This document shows positions 7,133 to 18,137 of a stretch of DNA of 64,000 bases, piece by piece; position 1 is the stretch's first letter; each line of letters opens with the position of its first letter. This stretch comes from Sphingobium jiangsuense. GTDB lineage: Bacteria; Pseudomonadota; Alphaproteobacteria; Sphingomonadales; Sphingomonadaceae. The position numbers and the translations under genes were made by a program. The stretch is taken from assembly GCF_014196495.1 (NCBI RefSeq), contig NZ_JACIDT010000013.1, positions 48,289 to 112,288 on the forward strand, in the 5' to 3' direction. The notes beneath the pieces were generated by a model. The model had not been told where the DNA came from. It did not search any database and worked only from the letters and a program-made list of their open reading frames with translations.

Positions 7133-10100
7133 ATGCTCAGCCGCTTTTTCATCGAACGCCCGATCTTCGCCTGGGTCATCGCGATCGGCATCATGATGGC
7201 CGGGGCCGCCTCGATCTTCAGCCTGCCCATCGCCCAATATCCGAACATCGCGCCACCATCGGTGCGCGTCACCGCCAATTATCCCGGCGCATCGTCCGAA
7301 GCGGTGGAAACCAGCGTGACGCAGGTGCTGGAACAGCAGCTGACCGGCATCGACGGCCTGCTTTATTTCTCCTCTTCCTCCAGCTCAAGCGGCCGGGCCA
7401 GCATCACCGTGACCTTCGAGAAGGGCACGGACCCCGACACCGCGCAGATGCAGACGCAGAACAAGGTGCAGCAGGCCCTGCGGCGCCTGCCCGCCGCCGT
7501 CCAGCAGCAGGGGCTGGTGGTGGAAAAGACCCAGGAAGACTTCCTGATGGTCGTCGCCCTCTACGACAAGACGGGCCGGTCCGCCCGCAACGATCTGGCC
7601 GACTATCTCATCAGCAATTTCCAGGACCCGATCTCCCGTCTGGAGGGGGTCGGATCGGTCAATGTGTTCGGCGCGCAATATGCGATGCGCGTCTGGCTCG
7701 ACCCCTATAAGCTGGCGGCGGTCAAGCTGATGCCCTCGGACATCGAAAGCGCGATCCAGGCCCAGAATGTCGAGGTTTCCGCCGGGCAGATCGGCGATGC
7801 TCCGTCCGAAACCGGGCAGGAGATAAACGCCACCGTCACCGCGCGCTCGCGCCTCGAAACGCCGGAGCAGTTCCGCGCCATCATCGTCAAGACGGAGACG
7901 GACGGATCGATCGTCCGCCTGTCCGACGTCGCCCGCGTCGAGATGGGCGCGCAGGGCTACAGCGTATCGTCCTATTTCAACGGGCAGGCGTCCTCCGGCA
8001 TCGCCGTCATGATGGCGCCGGGCGCCGACGCGCTCAAGACGGCGGACCTCGTCAAGGCGAAGACGCAGGAACTCTCCCGCGATCTGCCGGAAGGCTACAC
8101 CATCCACTATATGCGCGACACCACGCCGTTCATCAAATTGTCGGTGCAGGAAGTGGCCGAGACGCTGGTGGAGGCGGTGATCCTCGTCATCATCGTGATG
8201 TTCGTGTTCCTGCAAAGCTGGCGCGCGACGCTCATTCCCGCCATCGCGGTGCCGGTGGTGCTGCTCGGCACGCTGGGCGTGCTGGAGGTGCTGGGCTATT
8301 CGATCAACACGCTGACCCTGTTCGGCATGGTGCTGTCCATCGGCCTGCTGGTCGACGACGCGATCGTCGTGGTCGAGAATGTCGAGCGCATCATGGAGGA
8401 GGAAGGGCTGTCGCCGCACGACGCCACCGTCAAGTCGATGGGGGAGATCAACAGCGCGCTGATCGGCATCGCCCTCGTGCTGTCGGCGGTGATGCTGCCC
8501 ATGGCCTTTTTCGGCGGATCGACGGGCGTCATCTACCGACAGTTCTCGATCACCATCATCTCTTCCATGCTGCTGTCGGTGCTGGTCGCGCTGATCCTCT
8601 CGCCCGCGCTGTGCGCGACGCTGCTGCGGCCCAAGAACGCCGAAACGCATGAGAAGCGGGGCCTGCTCGCCCGCTTCAACCGCTGGTTCGCGCGCCTCAA
8701 CGAGCGCTATGCGGAGCGCGTCGGCTTCGTGATGACGCGGCGCAAGCTGTTCTGGGGCAGCTTCTTCGTGCTGCTGCTGATCGTCTGGGGCCTGTTCGCG
8801 CGCCTGCCGACCAGCTTCCTGCCGACCGAGGACCAGGGGCAGATCATGGTGCAATATACGCTGCCCGCCGGCACCACCATGTCCCATACCGAAGCGGTGG
8901 CCGACAAGATGAAGGATTATTTCCTGAACGATGAGCGGGACAATGTCGATTATGTGATGTCGATCATCGGCTTCAGCTTTTCCGGGTCCGGCCAGAATGC
9001 CGGGCAGGCATTCATCAGCCTGAAGCCATGGTCCGAACGGAAAGGCAGCGTCAACGGCGCGGCCGCCATTTCCGACCGCGCCAGCAAGAAGCTCGCCGCG
9101 ATCCGCGACGCCCGCATCTTCGCGACGACGCCGCCCGCCATTCAGGGCCTGGGGCAGACCACCGGCTTTTCCTTCAAGCTGCTGAACACCGGCGGCCTCA
9201 GCCGGGAACGCTTTCTGGAGCTGTACAACCAGCTGCTGCAAACCGCCGAAAAGGATCCGATGCTGGCCGCCGTGCGATCCGGCAGCCTCGACGACACGCC
9301 GCAGCTGAAGGTCGACATCGATTCCGAGAAGCTCGCCGTGCTGGGCCTGACGCAGGCGGATGCGGACGACGTCATCAGTTCCGCCTGGGGATCTGTCTAT
9401 GTCAACGACTTCATCGATCGCGGCCGCGTGAAGCGCGTCTACATGCAGGCCGACGCCCCGTTCCGGGGCCTGCCGGAGGATCTCGACAACTGGCAGGTGC
9501 GCAACCGCTCCACCGGGGAGATGGTGCCCTTCTCCGCCTTCGCCTCGACCCATTGGGAACTGGGGCCGAGCAACCTCTCCCGCTTCAACGGCATGCCCGC
9601 CTATGAGGTGCAGGGGCAGGCCGCGCCCGGCGTCAGCTCCGGCGAGGCGATGGCCCGCATGGTCGAGCTGCAACAGCAGCTTCCCGCCGGCACCAGCTAT
9701 GCATGGAGCGGCATGTCGTTCGAGGAGCAGCGCAGCAGCGGCCAGGCGCCCCTGCTCTACGGCCTGTCGATCCTCGTCGTGTTCCTGTGCCTCGCCGCGC
9801 TCTACGAAAGCTGGTCGATCCCGTTCGCGGTGCTGCTGGTCATTCCGGTCGGCATTTTCGGCGCGGTGCTGGCGGTGTCGCTGCGCGGGCTCGACAACAA
9901 CATCTTCTTCCAGGTCGGCCTGCTCACCACCATGGGGCTGGCGGCGAAGAACGCGATCCTGATCGTGGAGTTCGCCGATCAGGCGCGGCGCAAGGGCAAG
10001 CCGACGTTCGACGCGGCGATCGAGGCGGCGCGGCTGCGCTTCCGCCCGATCCTGATGACGTCGCTGGCATTCGTCGCGGGCGCGATCCCGCTCGCCATCG

Positions 10101-10276
10101 CGACGGGCGCGGGCGCGCAGAGCCGCGTCGCGATCGGCACGGCGGTCGTCGGCGGGATGATCGCCGCGACGGTGCTGGCGATCTTCTACGTGCCACTGTT
10201 CTTCCTGACGATCCACCGCCTGTTCTCGCGCGAAAAGGGCCATCCCGCGCCCGGTAATGAAGAGGTAACCGCATGA
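7133..10276 (+). CDS. RND efflux pump permease, HAE1 (AcrB/MexB) type
   Basis: A proton-driven multidrug exporter of 1047 residues, the usual length. It starts MLSRFFIERPIFAWVIAIG and has two repeats, each of one helix, a large periplasmic porter/docking domain and five further helices. GLLVDDAIVVVENVERIM in helix 4 carries the two proton-relay aspartates, and the helix 10 counterpart KNAILIVEFA carries the matching polar residues. It probably works as a trimer with the upstream adaptor and downstream channel. The stop overlaps the next start as ATGA. Confidence 0.95.
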   Translation: MLSRFFIERPIFAWVIAIGIMMAGAASIFSLPIAQYPNIAPPSVRVTANYPGASSEAVETSVTQVLEQQLTGIDGLLYFSSSSSSSGRASITVTFEKGTDPDTAQMQTQNKVQQALRRLPAAVQQQGLVVEKTQEDFLMVVALYDKTGRSARNDLADYLISNFQDPISRLEGVGSVNVFGAQYAMRVWLDPYKLAAVKLMPSDIESAIQAQNVEVSAGQIGDAPSETGQEINATVTARSRLETPEQFRAIIVKTETDGSIVRLSDVARVEMGAQGYSVSSYFNGQASSGIAVMMAPGADALKTADLVKAKTQELSRDLPEGYTIHYMRDTTPFIKLSVQEVAETLVEAVILVIIVMFVFLQSWRATLIPAIAVPVVLLGTLGVLEVLGYSINTLTLFGMVLSIGLLVDDAIVVVENVERIMEEEGLSPHDATVKSMGEINSALIGIALVLSAVMLPMAFFGGSTGVIYRQFSITIISSMLLSVLVALILSPALCATLLRPKNAETHEKRGLLARFNRWFARLNERYAERVGFVMTRRKLFWGSFFVLLLIVWGLFARLPTSFLPTEDQGQIMVQYTLPAGTTMSHTEAVADKMKDYFLNDERDNVDYVMSIIGFSFSGSGQNAGQAFISLKPWSERKGSVNGAAAISDRASKKLAAIRDARIFATTPPAIQGLGQTTGFSFKLLNTGGLSRERFLELYNQLLQTAEKDPMLAAVRSGSLDDTPQLKVDIDSEKLAVLGLTQADADDVISSAWGSVYVNDFIDRGRVKRVYMQADAPFRGLPEDLDNWQVRNRSTGEMVPFSAFASTHWELGPSNLSRFNGMPAYEVQGQAAPGVSSGEAMARMVELQQQLPAGTSYAWSGMSFEEQRSSGQAPLLYGLSILVVFLCLAALYESWSIPFAVLLVIPVGIFGAVLAVSLRGLDNNIFFQVGLLTTMGLAAKNAILIVEFADQARRKGKPTFDAAIEAARLRFRPILMTSLAFVAGAIPLAIATGAGAQSRVAIGTAVVGGMIAATVLAIFYVPLFFLTIHRLFSREKGHPAPGNEEVTA

Positions 10277-11643
10277 AACGGCTTGTTGCCGCCCTGTCCG
10301 TCCTGCCACTTGCCGCCTGCAACATGGCCCCCCGCTATGAGCGGCCGGAGGCCCCGGTTCCCGCGCAATGGCCGCAAGGCGCCGCCTATCCCGCCACCGG
10401 CGAAGGCGCGCAGCAGCAGGCGGGCCTGCCGTGGAACCAGCTCGTCGCCGACGCGAAGCTGCGCACGCTCATCGAGCGCGCGCTGGGCGCCAATCGCGAC
10501 CTGCGCGCGACGATGGCGAGCGTGATGGCCGCCCGCGCGCAATATCGCGTCCAGCGCTCCGCGTTGCTGCCGACGGTCAATGCCGAAGGCGCCGCCACGG
10601 CCGCGCGCGCCAATGGCCAGAACAGCGAGAATTACGCCGCCGAGCTGGGCATCAGCGCGTTCGAGATCGACCTGTTCGGCCGGGTGCGCAACGAAACCCG
10701 CGCGGCGCTGGAAAACTGGCTGGCGACGCAGGAAGGCGCGCGGGCGGCGCGCATCAGCCTCGTCGCGGAAACCGCCAATGCCTATGCGACCCTCGCCGCC
10801 GATCAGGAAAGGCTGGCGCTGGCGCGCAGCACGCTGGCCAGCGCAGAGCGTTCGCTGCAACTCACGGAATCGCTCAATGCGGCGGGCCTCGCCAGCGCAC
10901 TCGACGTGCAACAGGCGCAGACGGTGGTGCAGCAGGCGCGTTCCGACGTCGCCTCCACCAGCACGCAGGCCGCGCAGGATCGCAACGCGCTCCAACTGCT
11001 GACCGCCGCCCCGGTCGAGGACGCGCTGCTGCCGCTGTCGCTGGAAGAGGTCGCGGCGGGCATCGCCGCCCCGCCCGCCGGGCTGTCGTCCGCCGTGCTG
11101 CTCGAACGGCCCGACATATTGCAGGCCGAGCATCTGCTGAAGGCCGCCAATGCCGATATCGGCGCGGCGCGCGCGGCGCTGTTTCCGACGATCAGCCTGA
11201 CGGCGGCGATCGGCGTCGCCAGCTCGGCGCTATCCTCGCTGTTCGACAGCGGCCATTTCACCGCCTCCGCGACGCCCTCGGCGCGCTATTCGGTGTTCGG
11301 CGGCGGCAGGAGCGCCAATGTCGAGGTCAGCCGGGCGGAGCGGGACCGGGCGCTGGCGCAATATGAATATGCGATCCAGACCGCTTTCCGCGAGGTATCC
11401 GACGCCCTCGCCCGCGCGGGCACGATAGACGAGCAGCAGGCCGCCCAGCGCGCGCTGGTCGCCGCGAGCCGCAAATATCTCGACCTTGCCGACCAGCGCT
11501 ATCGCGGCGGCATAGCGAGCTATCAGAACGCGCTCGACGCGCAGCGCACGCTCTATGCGGCGCAGCAGAGCGCGATCGCGACCGATCTGGCCGCGATCGG
11601 CAACCGCATCACGCTCTACCGGGTGATCGGCGCGGATTTCTGA
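10273..11643 (+). CDS. RND efflux outer membrane factor lipoprotein (OprM/NodT family)
   Basis: A TolC-like channel subunit of 456 residues. The signal peptide ends in lipobox LAAC (residues about 14-17). Two structurally repeated helical/beta-barrel halves follow, the second containing LERPDILQAEHLLKAANADIG, a hallmark of the family. Coupled by ATGA to the permease and last gene of the three-gene pump operon. The downstream gap contains strong hairpins that may end the transcript. Confidence 0.93.
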   Translation: MKRLVAALSVLPLAACNMAPRYERPEAPVPAQWPQGAAYPATGEGAQQQAGLPWNQLVADAKLRTLIERALGANRDLRATMASVMAARAQYRVQRSALLPTVNAEGAATAARANGQNSENYAAELGISAFEIDLFGRVRNETRAALENWLATQEGARAARISLVAETANAYATLAADQERLALARSTLASAERSLQLTESLNAAGLASALDVQQAQTVVQQARSDVASTSTQAAQDRNALQLLTAAPVEDALLPLSLEEVAAGIAAPPAGLSSAVLLERPDILQAEHLLKAANADIGAARAALFPTISLTAAIGVASSALSSLFDSGHFTASATPSARYSVFGGGRSANVEVSRAERDRALAQYEYAIQTAFREVSDALARAGTIDEQQAAQRALVAASRKYLDLADQRYRGGIASYQNALDAQRTLYAAQQSAIATDLAAIGNRITLYRVIGADF

Positions 11644-11705
11644 CGGCGGGCCGGACGCGCCCGGCCCACCTCTCTCCGATCAGCTCCCGATCAGCTCGAC
11701 GCGCC

Positions 11706-11887
11706 AGAGCGGTGGCCGATTGGATTGAATCGGCCACCGCTCTGCCTTTATTTGCTTTCCGCATATTGCAAGCCATCGGCTGTTCCAGCCGACTTCACCA
11801 GACTCTGTCCTGTTCAGATTGAACCGGACAGAGTCTGGATATTCTTTGTTTCCCGCGTTTTCCGAGCCGTCAGATGTGCCATCTGAC
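11706..11887. repeat. Two degenerate tandem units of a hairpin-rich intergenic repeat
   Basis: Unit 1 has a perfect 16-bp stem (11706-11721 with 11728-11743, 6-nt loop) and a small CGGCT/AGCCG hairpin (11777-11791). Unit 2 has a 19-bp stem with one mismatch (11798-11816 with 11820-11838, 3-nt loop) and a GTCAGATG/CATCTGAC hairpin (11869-11887). The loop-distal sequence GATTGAAYCGG starts at 11723 and again at 11817, a 94-bp period. The first hairpin may also terminate the efflux operon. The rest of the 11644-11898 gap shows no gene. Confidence 0.65.
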
Positions 11888-11898
11888 TTGAAAACGCT

Positions 11899-13194
11899 CT
11901 ATGCTCTGTCCAGCTCCTGCCCGATATCGGCGATGATGTCGTCGATATGCTCCAGCCCGATGGACAGGCGCACATAGCCGGGCGACACGCCCGCCGCCGC
12001 CTGCTCCTCCGGCGAGAGCTGCGAATGGGTGGTGGACGCCGGATGGATCGCAAGGCTGCGCGCGTCGCCGATATTGGCGACATGATAGAGCAGCTTCAGC
12101 CCATCGATGAACCGGCGCCCGGCCTCCAGACCGCCTTTCAGTTCGAAGCCCAGCAGGCCGCCGAAACCGCCGGTCAGCACCTTCTCCGCGCGGGCGCGCT
12201 CCGCCCCGTCCTGCCGCGACGGATGGATGACGCGCACCACATCGGGACGCGACGCCAGATAGTCCACGACCTTGCCCGTATTCTCGCAATGGCGCGGCAT
12301 GCGCAGCGGCAGCGTCTCCATGCCCTGCAATATCTGGAACGCGTTGAACGGCGAGAGCGCCGAGCCGAGATCGCGCAGCAATATCGTCCGCGCGCGCAAT
12401 ATATAGGCAATCGGGCCGAGCGGCTTCGCCGCCTCCGCCCACACCGCGCCATGATAACTGGGATCGGGCGTGTTGAGATTGGGCTGGCGATCCGGAAAGG
12501 CGGACCAGTCGAAATTGCCGCCATCGACGATCAGTCCGCCGATCGAGGTGCCGTGGCCGCCCAGATATTTGGTCGCGGAATAGACGACGATCGCCGCGCC
12601 CCGCTCCAGCGGCCGGGCGATCAGCGGCGCGGCGGTATTGTCCACGATCAGCGGAATGCCGAGCGGCCGCCCCGCCGCCGCGATCTCCGCCATGGGCGGG
12701 ACGACGAGCTTCGGATTGGGCAGCGTCTCCACATACCAGGCGCGGGTGCGCTCGTCGCTGGCGCGCGCAAAGGCGCCCGCATCGGCGGGATCGACGAAGC
12801 GCACCTCTATCCCCATGTCGCGCAACGTGTTGGCGAAGAGATTATAGGTGCCGCCGTAGAGGTCCGTGCCGCTGACGATATTGTCGCCCGCCCGCGCCAG
12901 ATTCTGCACCGCGAAGGCCGACGCCGCCTGCCCCGACGCCACGGCGAGCGCGGCCGCGCCGCCTTCCAGCGCGGCGATGCGGTCTTCGAGTATCGCGGTC
13001 GTCGGGTTGCCGAGCCGCGTGTAGATATTGCCCAGTTCCTCCAGCGCGAACAGGCGCGCGGCGTGGCCGCTGTCGTGGAACTGATAGGATGTCGTCTGGT
13101 AGATCGGCGGCGCCACCGATCCGGTGGCCGGGTCCGCGCGCCAGCCGGCATGCAGCGCCAGCGTTTCGGGGTGCAGCCTGCGTTCACTGCTCAT
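11899..13194 (-). CDS. metY: O-acetylhomoserine sulfhydrylase (MetY-type PLP enzyme)
   Basis: Direct sulfhydrylation of O-acetylhomoserine to homocysteine in methionine synthesis. A Cys/Met-metabolism fold-type I PLP protein of 431 residues, longer than typical MetZ/MetB and fitting MetY. PLP lysine in SATKYLGGHGTS; other motifs IYQTTSYQF, YTRLGNPTT and STTHSQLSPEE. The start at 13194 is chosen because homology begins at MSSERRLHPETLALHAG and a CCTCC (GGAGG on this strand) lies 6 nt upstream. The cyclophilin gene upstream on the same strand is 69 nt away. O-succinylhomoserine specificity cannot be excluded. Confidence 0.9.
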   Translation of the reverse strand: MSSERRLHPETLALHAGWRADPATGSVAPPIYQTTSYQFHDSGHAARLFALEELGNIYTRLGNPTTAILEDRIAALEGGAAALAVASGQAASAFAVQNLARAGDNIVSGTDLYGGTYNLFANTLRDMGIEVRFVDPADAGAFARASDERTRAWYVETLPNPKLVVPPMAEIAAAGRPLGIPLIVDNTAAPLIARPLERGAAIVVYSATKYLGGHGTSIGGLIVDGGNFDWSAFPDRQPNLNTPDPSYHGAVWAEAAKPLGPIAYILRARTILLRDLGSALSPFNAFQILQGMETLPLRMPRHCENTGKVVDYLASRPDVVRVIHPSRQDGAERARAEKVLTGGFGGLLGFELKGGLEAGRRFIDGLKLLYHVANIGDARSLAIHPASTTHSQLSPEEQAAAGVSPGYVRLSIGLEHIDDIIADIGQELDRA

Positions 13195-13263
13195 CACTAT
13201 CCTCCTTATCCTTACGGCAGGAGTTTCATCACCCTTTGCCGGCGATTGCAACGCTCAGTATGT

Positions 13264-13959
13264 TTAGGGAGCGGGCTTGGCCTGCGCCTGGGGCGGCGTA
13301 CGGCGCGCCGTCACGATCTTGACCGGTGTGGCGAGCATCTGCCCCTGCATCCCGTTATCGGCGCCCAGCGTCGGGGAAATGGGCGCCTCCTTGATCTTCA
13401 GGATCACGTCCATGCCCTCCACCACATGGCCGAACGCCGCGAAGCCGCTATTGTCGCCGGGATTTTCGGGATGGGCGTCGAGGCTCGACATATCGCCCAC
13501 GGTGATGAAGAAATCCGTGCGCGCGGAGCCTTCCTCCCTGCGCGCCATGGAAACGGTGCCGGTGCGGTGGGACAGGCCGGTTTTGGTGGTCGGCTCATGC
13601 GCGACCGGCGGGAACAGCTTCTGCCCCGGCTTCAACTGCGTGATGCCGCCCTGCACCAGGCCGAAATCCGGCGCGGTGTTGATCGCGCGATAGAAGGTCG
13701 CGCCGTCATAGAGCTTCGCGTCCACATAGCGCAGGAAATTCGCGGTGGTGACCGGCGCCCGCTCTTTCTCCAGCTCCAGCACGATCGGCCCTTCGGCGGT
13801 CTGGAGCGTCACCAGCACGGTGGCGGGCTTGGGCTGGTCCGGCGGCGACGATGCCTGCCCGGTGCTTTCGACGGGAGTGGCAGGCACATCCTGTGCCATC
13901 GCCGGACCATGGACGGCGCCGAGCATCAGCGCCGCGAAAATCAGAGCCTGCTTCCTCAT
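13264..13959 (-). CDS. Secreted cyclophilin-type peptidyl-prolyl cis-trans isomerase
   Basis: A protein of 231 residues with a signal peptide (MRKQALIFAALMLGAVHGPA, cleavage near AMA-QD). The cyclophilin domain contains APVTTANFLRYVD, FYRAINTAPDFGLVQGG and the terminal AFGHVVEGMDVILKI. The FxRxI and FGxVxxG motifs are present; substitutions such as DFFITVGDMSSLD for the usual SQFFI are seen. It probably helps envelope protein folding in the periplasm. Its ATG overlaps the stop of the AI-2E family gene by ATGA. Confidence 0.88.
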   Translation of the reverse strand: MRKQALIFAALMLGAVHGPAMAQDVPATPVESTGQASSPPDQPKPATVLVTLQTAEGPIVLELEKERAPVTTANFLRYVDAKLYDGATFYRAINTAPDFGLVQGGITQLKPGQKLFPPVAHEPTTKTGLSHRTGTVSMARREEGSARTDFFITVGDMSSLDAHPENPGDNSGFAAFGHVVEGMDVILKIKEAPISPTLGADNGMQGQMLATPVKIVTARRTPPQAQAKPAP

Positions 13960-15053
13960 TCGACCCCCATTTTTCCCGCGAGCGCGGGCTGGTCCGGCGC
14001 TGCGCCGGGGCGCCGCAGCGCGATGAAGATTTCCCATACCGCGAGGAACAGCGCGGCGATGACCGGACCGATGACGAACCCCGACAGGCCGAACAATTGA
14101 AGGCCGCCCAACGTGGAGATCAGCACCACATAGTCGGGCATGCGCGTGTCCCGGCCGACGAGGATCGGACGCAACACATTGTCCACCATGCCGATGACGA
14201 ACAGCCCGCAAAAAACGAGGATGCCGGCCTTCACCATCGCCCCGGTCGCGAAAAGATAGATGGCGACCGGCACCCAGACGAGGCCGGTGCCCACCGCCGG
14301 CAGCAGCGAGAAAAAGGCCATCGACACGCCCCACAATACGGCGCCGCCGATGCCGAGGCCCCAGAAGATGAGGCCGCCCAGCCCGCCCTGCACGATGGCG
14401 ACGATCATGTTGCCCTTGATCGTCGCCCGCACCACGGCGATGAATTTCTGCGCCAGCGCCCGCCGCTGCGCCGAATGGAGCGGGATCGCATCGACCACCA
14501 GCGCGGACAGATAGGGCCCGTCGCGCAGCAGGAAGAAGGTGAGGTACAGCATCACGCCCAGCGACACGAAGAAGGAAAAGGCCTGCTGCCCGATGTTGAG
14601 CGCCTGCGCGGCCAGCGTTTCGAAGCTGGCGGCAAGGCCGCTGCCGATGCGGTCGCGGATCGCCTCTATATTGGTCAGCCCCAGCCGGTCGAGCTGCTGC
14701 GTCGCCCAGTCGGGCAGCGCGCTCTGCACCTGATAGAAATAGGCCGCGAAATCGATCTGCCCCGACCGGATGCCGCCATAAAGCGCGGTGGCTTCCTGCA
14801 ACAGCAGCCCGCCCAGGATGATCATCGGCACGATGACCACGGCAATCAGCGTCACCAGCGTGGCGGCGGCGGCAAGATTGGCGTGGCCCGGCCATTTCTT
14901 CAGCAGCGCCCGCTGCATCGGCGTGAACAGGATCGCGGCGACCACGGCCCACAATATCGCATTGTGGAAAGACAGGACCAGCCAGATGAAGGCCAGCGTC
15001 GCGGCCCCCACCAGCAGCAGGAACATCCTGTTTTCCAGCCGGCCTTGTTCCAT
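13956..15053 (-). CDS. AI-2E family (PerM-like) transporter
   Basis: A polytopic inner-membrane protein of 365 residues with about eight hydrophobic segments. Characteristic stretches are FTPMQRALLKKW near the first helices, MAFFSLLPAVGTGLVWVPVA, and GLQLFGLSGFVIGPVIAALF at the C terminus. The family includes AI-2 exporters and sodium/proton antiporters, so the substrate is not predictable. The start at 15053 (MEQGRLENRM) is preferred to 15098 because the extension is basic and lacks homology. Coupled by ATGA to the cyclophilin gene. Confidence 0.88.
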   Translation of the reverse strand: MEQGRLENRMFLLLVGAATLAFIWLVLSFHNAILWAVVAAILFTPMQRALLKKWPGHANLAAAATLVTLIAVVIVPMIILGGLLLQEATALYGGIRSGQIDFAAYFYQVQSALPDWATQQLDRLGLTNIEAIRDRIGSGLAASFETLAAQALNIGQQAFSFFVSLGVMLYLTFFLLRDGPYLSALVVDAIPLHSAQRRALAQKFIAVVRATIKGNMIVAIVQGGLGGLIFWGLGIGGAVLWGVSMAFFSLLPAVGTGLVWVPVAIYLFATGAMVKAGILVFCGLFVIGMVDNVLRPILVGRDTRMPDYVVLISTLGGLQLFGLSGFVIGPVIAALFLAVWEIFIALRRPGAAPDQPALAGKMGVE

Positions 15054-15063
15054 TCCCTGCCCC

Positions 15064-15579
15064 TTACAGCTTCGGACCGATGCGGCGATAGGCGCCATCC
15101 AGATAGATCAGCGGATCGACCGTATCGGCGAGGCGCACCGACTGCACGTCGCCGATGAAGATGTCGTGCGATCCGTAGGAAATGCGCTGGCGCTGGTGAC
15201 AGCTGATGACCGCCTGCGCGTCGGCCGCATAGGGCAGGCCGTGCTCGTCCGTTTCCCAATGGCCGGTGGCGAAGCGCTCCTCGCCCTTTGCCGCGCCGCC
15301 GCAGCAGCGGGCAATATCCTGCTGGTCGACGCCGAGGATATTGAGGCAGAAATTCGCGCCGCCTTCCAGTATCTTGTAGGAGGAAACGGTGCGATTGACG
15401 CAGATCAGCATCGAGGGCGGGTCCATACTGAGCGGTGTCACCGCCGTCGCGGCCATCGCATAGCGGACGCCCGCATCGTCTATGGTGGTGATGATGACGA
15501 CCGACTGGGCAAAGCCGCGCATCGCCCCCTTCAGCTTCGCCGCCAGCTCTTCCGTTCCCGCCACCGCTTCAGTCTTCAT
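15064..15579 (-). CDS. Flavin reductase family protein
   Basis: A 171-residue FMN-binding split-barrel protein of the HpaC/DIM6 type. Visible motifs are AMAATAVTPLSMDPPSMLICVNR (flavin-binding segment), FCLNILG, and the C-terminal YLDGAYRRI. Such enzymes reduce free FMN/FAD with NAD(P)H for a two-component monooxygenase. No oxygenase is adjacent, so the partner is unknown. Separated from the AI-2E gene by only 10 bp on the same strand, so probably co-transcribed. Confidence 0.88.
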   Translation of the reverse strand: MKTEAVAGTEELAAKLKGAMRGFAQSVVIITTIDDAGVRYAMAATAVTPLSMDPPSMLICVNRTVSSYKILEGGANFCLNILGVDQQDIARCCGGAAKGEERFATGHWETDEHGLPYAADAQAVISCHQRQRISYGSHDIFIGDVQSVRLADTVDPLIYLDGAYRRIGPKL

Positions 15580-15712
15580 CTTGTTCCCCCTTGGTATTCG
15601 GATGATTCAACTGATGGTGAAGGCAAAGGTTTCAGTCAATGAAGATCATCGCACGCGGAACGCGCCTTGCCCGAATTGTGGAAGAAATGGGCTGAAGATG
15701 AGCGATTTCCCT

Positions 15713-15742
15713 CGTCACGCCAGCACAGGCCGGCATCTCAGG
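15713..15742. repeat. Short dispersed repeat, family C
   Basis: CGTCACGCCAGCACAGGCCGG plus CATCTCAGG matches the sequence at 55604-55632 at most positions (shared CGTCACNCC, CAGGCCGG, TCTCAGG). Lies in the flavin reductase to groEL gap. Confidence 0.45.
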
Positions 15743-15786
15743 AGGCGTTACGACTCCGGCCTCTCCCGCCGTCCAAACCCTGAACG

Positions 15787-15820
15787 AAAAAACCGGAGGC
15801 GCTTTCGCGCCCCCGGCTCT
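15787..15820 (-). terminator. Intrinsic terminator of groESL
   Basis: On the minus strand a 10-bp GC-rich stem with one mismatch (15793-15802 with 15807-15816) and a 4-nt loop is followed by six T residues (complement of 15787-15792). It lies 26 bp after the groEL stop. Confidence 0.8.
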
Positions 15821-15845
15821 TTTCTTCACCTGGGTTGGCGAGGAC

Positions 15846-17582
<1,737 letters not shown>

Positions 17583-17600
<18 letters not shown>

Positions 17601-17870
17601 GATGTCCGATTCCTTCATGATGAGCAGGTCTTCACCATCGACCTTGACTTCGGTGCCGGACCATTTGCCGAACAGCACACGATCGCCGGCCTTCACGTCC
17701 AGCGGGGTGACCTTGCCGTCTTCGCTCTTCGCACCGCTGCCGACGGCGACGATCTCGCCTTCCTGCGGCTTTTCCTTGGCGGTGTCGGGGATGATGATGC
17801 CACCGGCGGTCTTTTCCTCGGCCTCTACGCGGCGAACGAGGACGCGGTCATGCAAAGGACGAAATCCCAT
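17583..17870 (-). CDS. groES: Co-chaperonin GroES (Hsp10)
   Basis: The lid of the GroEL chamber; 95 residues. It starts [21 protein letters not shown], with the mobile loop [15 protein letters not shown], then [19 protein letters not shown] and the C terminus ILGIVG. The start at 17870 is fixed by the family N terminus; upstream in-frame codons have no homology. First gene of the operon; the CIRCE operator lies 105 bp upstream. Confidence 0.97.
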
Positions 17871-17974
17871 AAATGTGCCTTTCCTTATTAATGACGGAGA
17901 AACCCCGGCTTCCGGTCGTTTCGGCTGTCGCCGCCCCTTGTCCGGCCGCAAGGATCACCCCTGACAATCCATCC

Positions 17975-18001
17975 TTAGCACTCTCGCCCGGAGAGTGCCA
18001 G
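17975..18001 (-). promoter_or_regulatory. CIRCE operator (HrcA binding site)
   Basis: TTAGCACTC, 9 bp, then GAGTGCCAG on the plus strand. This matches the CIRCE consensus TTAGCACTC-N9-GAGTGCTAA except for two bases in one arm. It lies in the groES leader/promoter, predicting repression by HrcA, whose gene is not in this window. Confidence 0.92.
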
Positions 18002-18137
18002 CGACGTGCATATGGGACGCCCTTTCGACCGATCAAGAGGAGGGCGAAAGAAATTTTTGCATTTTCCCATTCCCCTTGCGATGCGCCGCGCCGCGCATTA
18101 GCCCTGTCGCTTCCCGATCTTCCCGAAGAGGGCATCC

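Noticed and set aside
7385..10309. 974-codon open frame antisense to the RND permease
   Set aside because: It mirrors a well-conserved permease; high GC content keeps the reverse frame open. Its translation is rich in Gln, Arg and His with no domain.
13195..13263. Riboswitch (SAM type) before metY
   Set aside because: The leader has only a 5-bp CGGCA/TGCCG hairpin; I could not match it to SAM-II or SAM/SAH consensus features.
11947..14100. 717-codon open frame antisense to metY and the cyclophilin gene
   Set aside because: Spans two recognisable genes on the other strand and shows no domain or plausible start.
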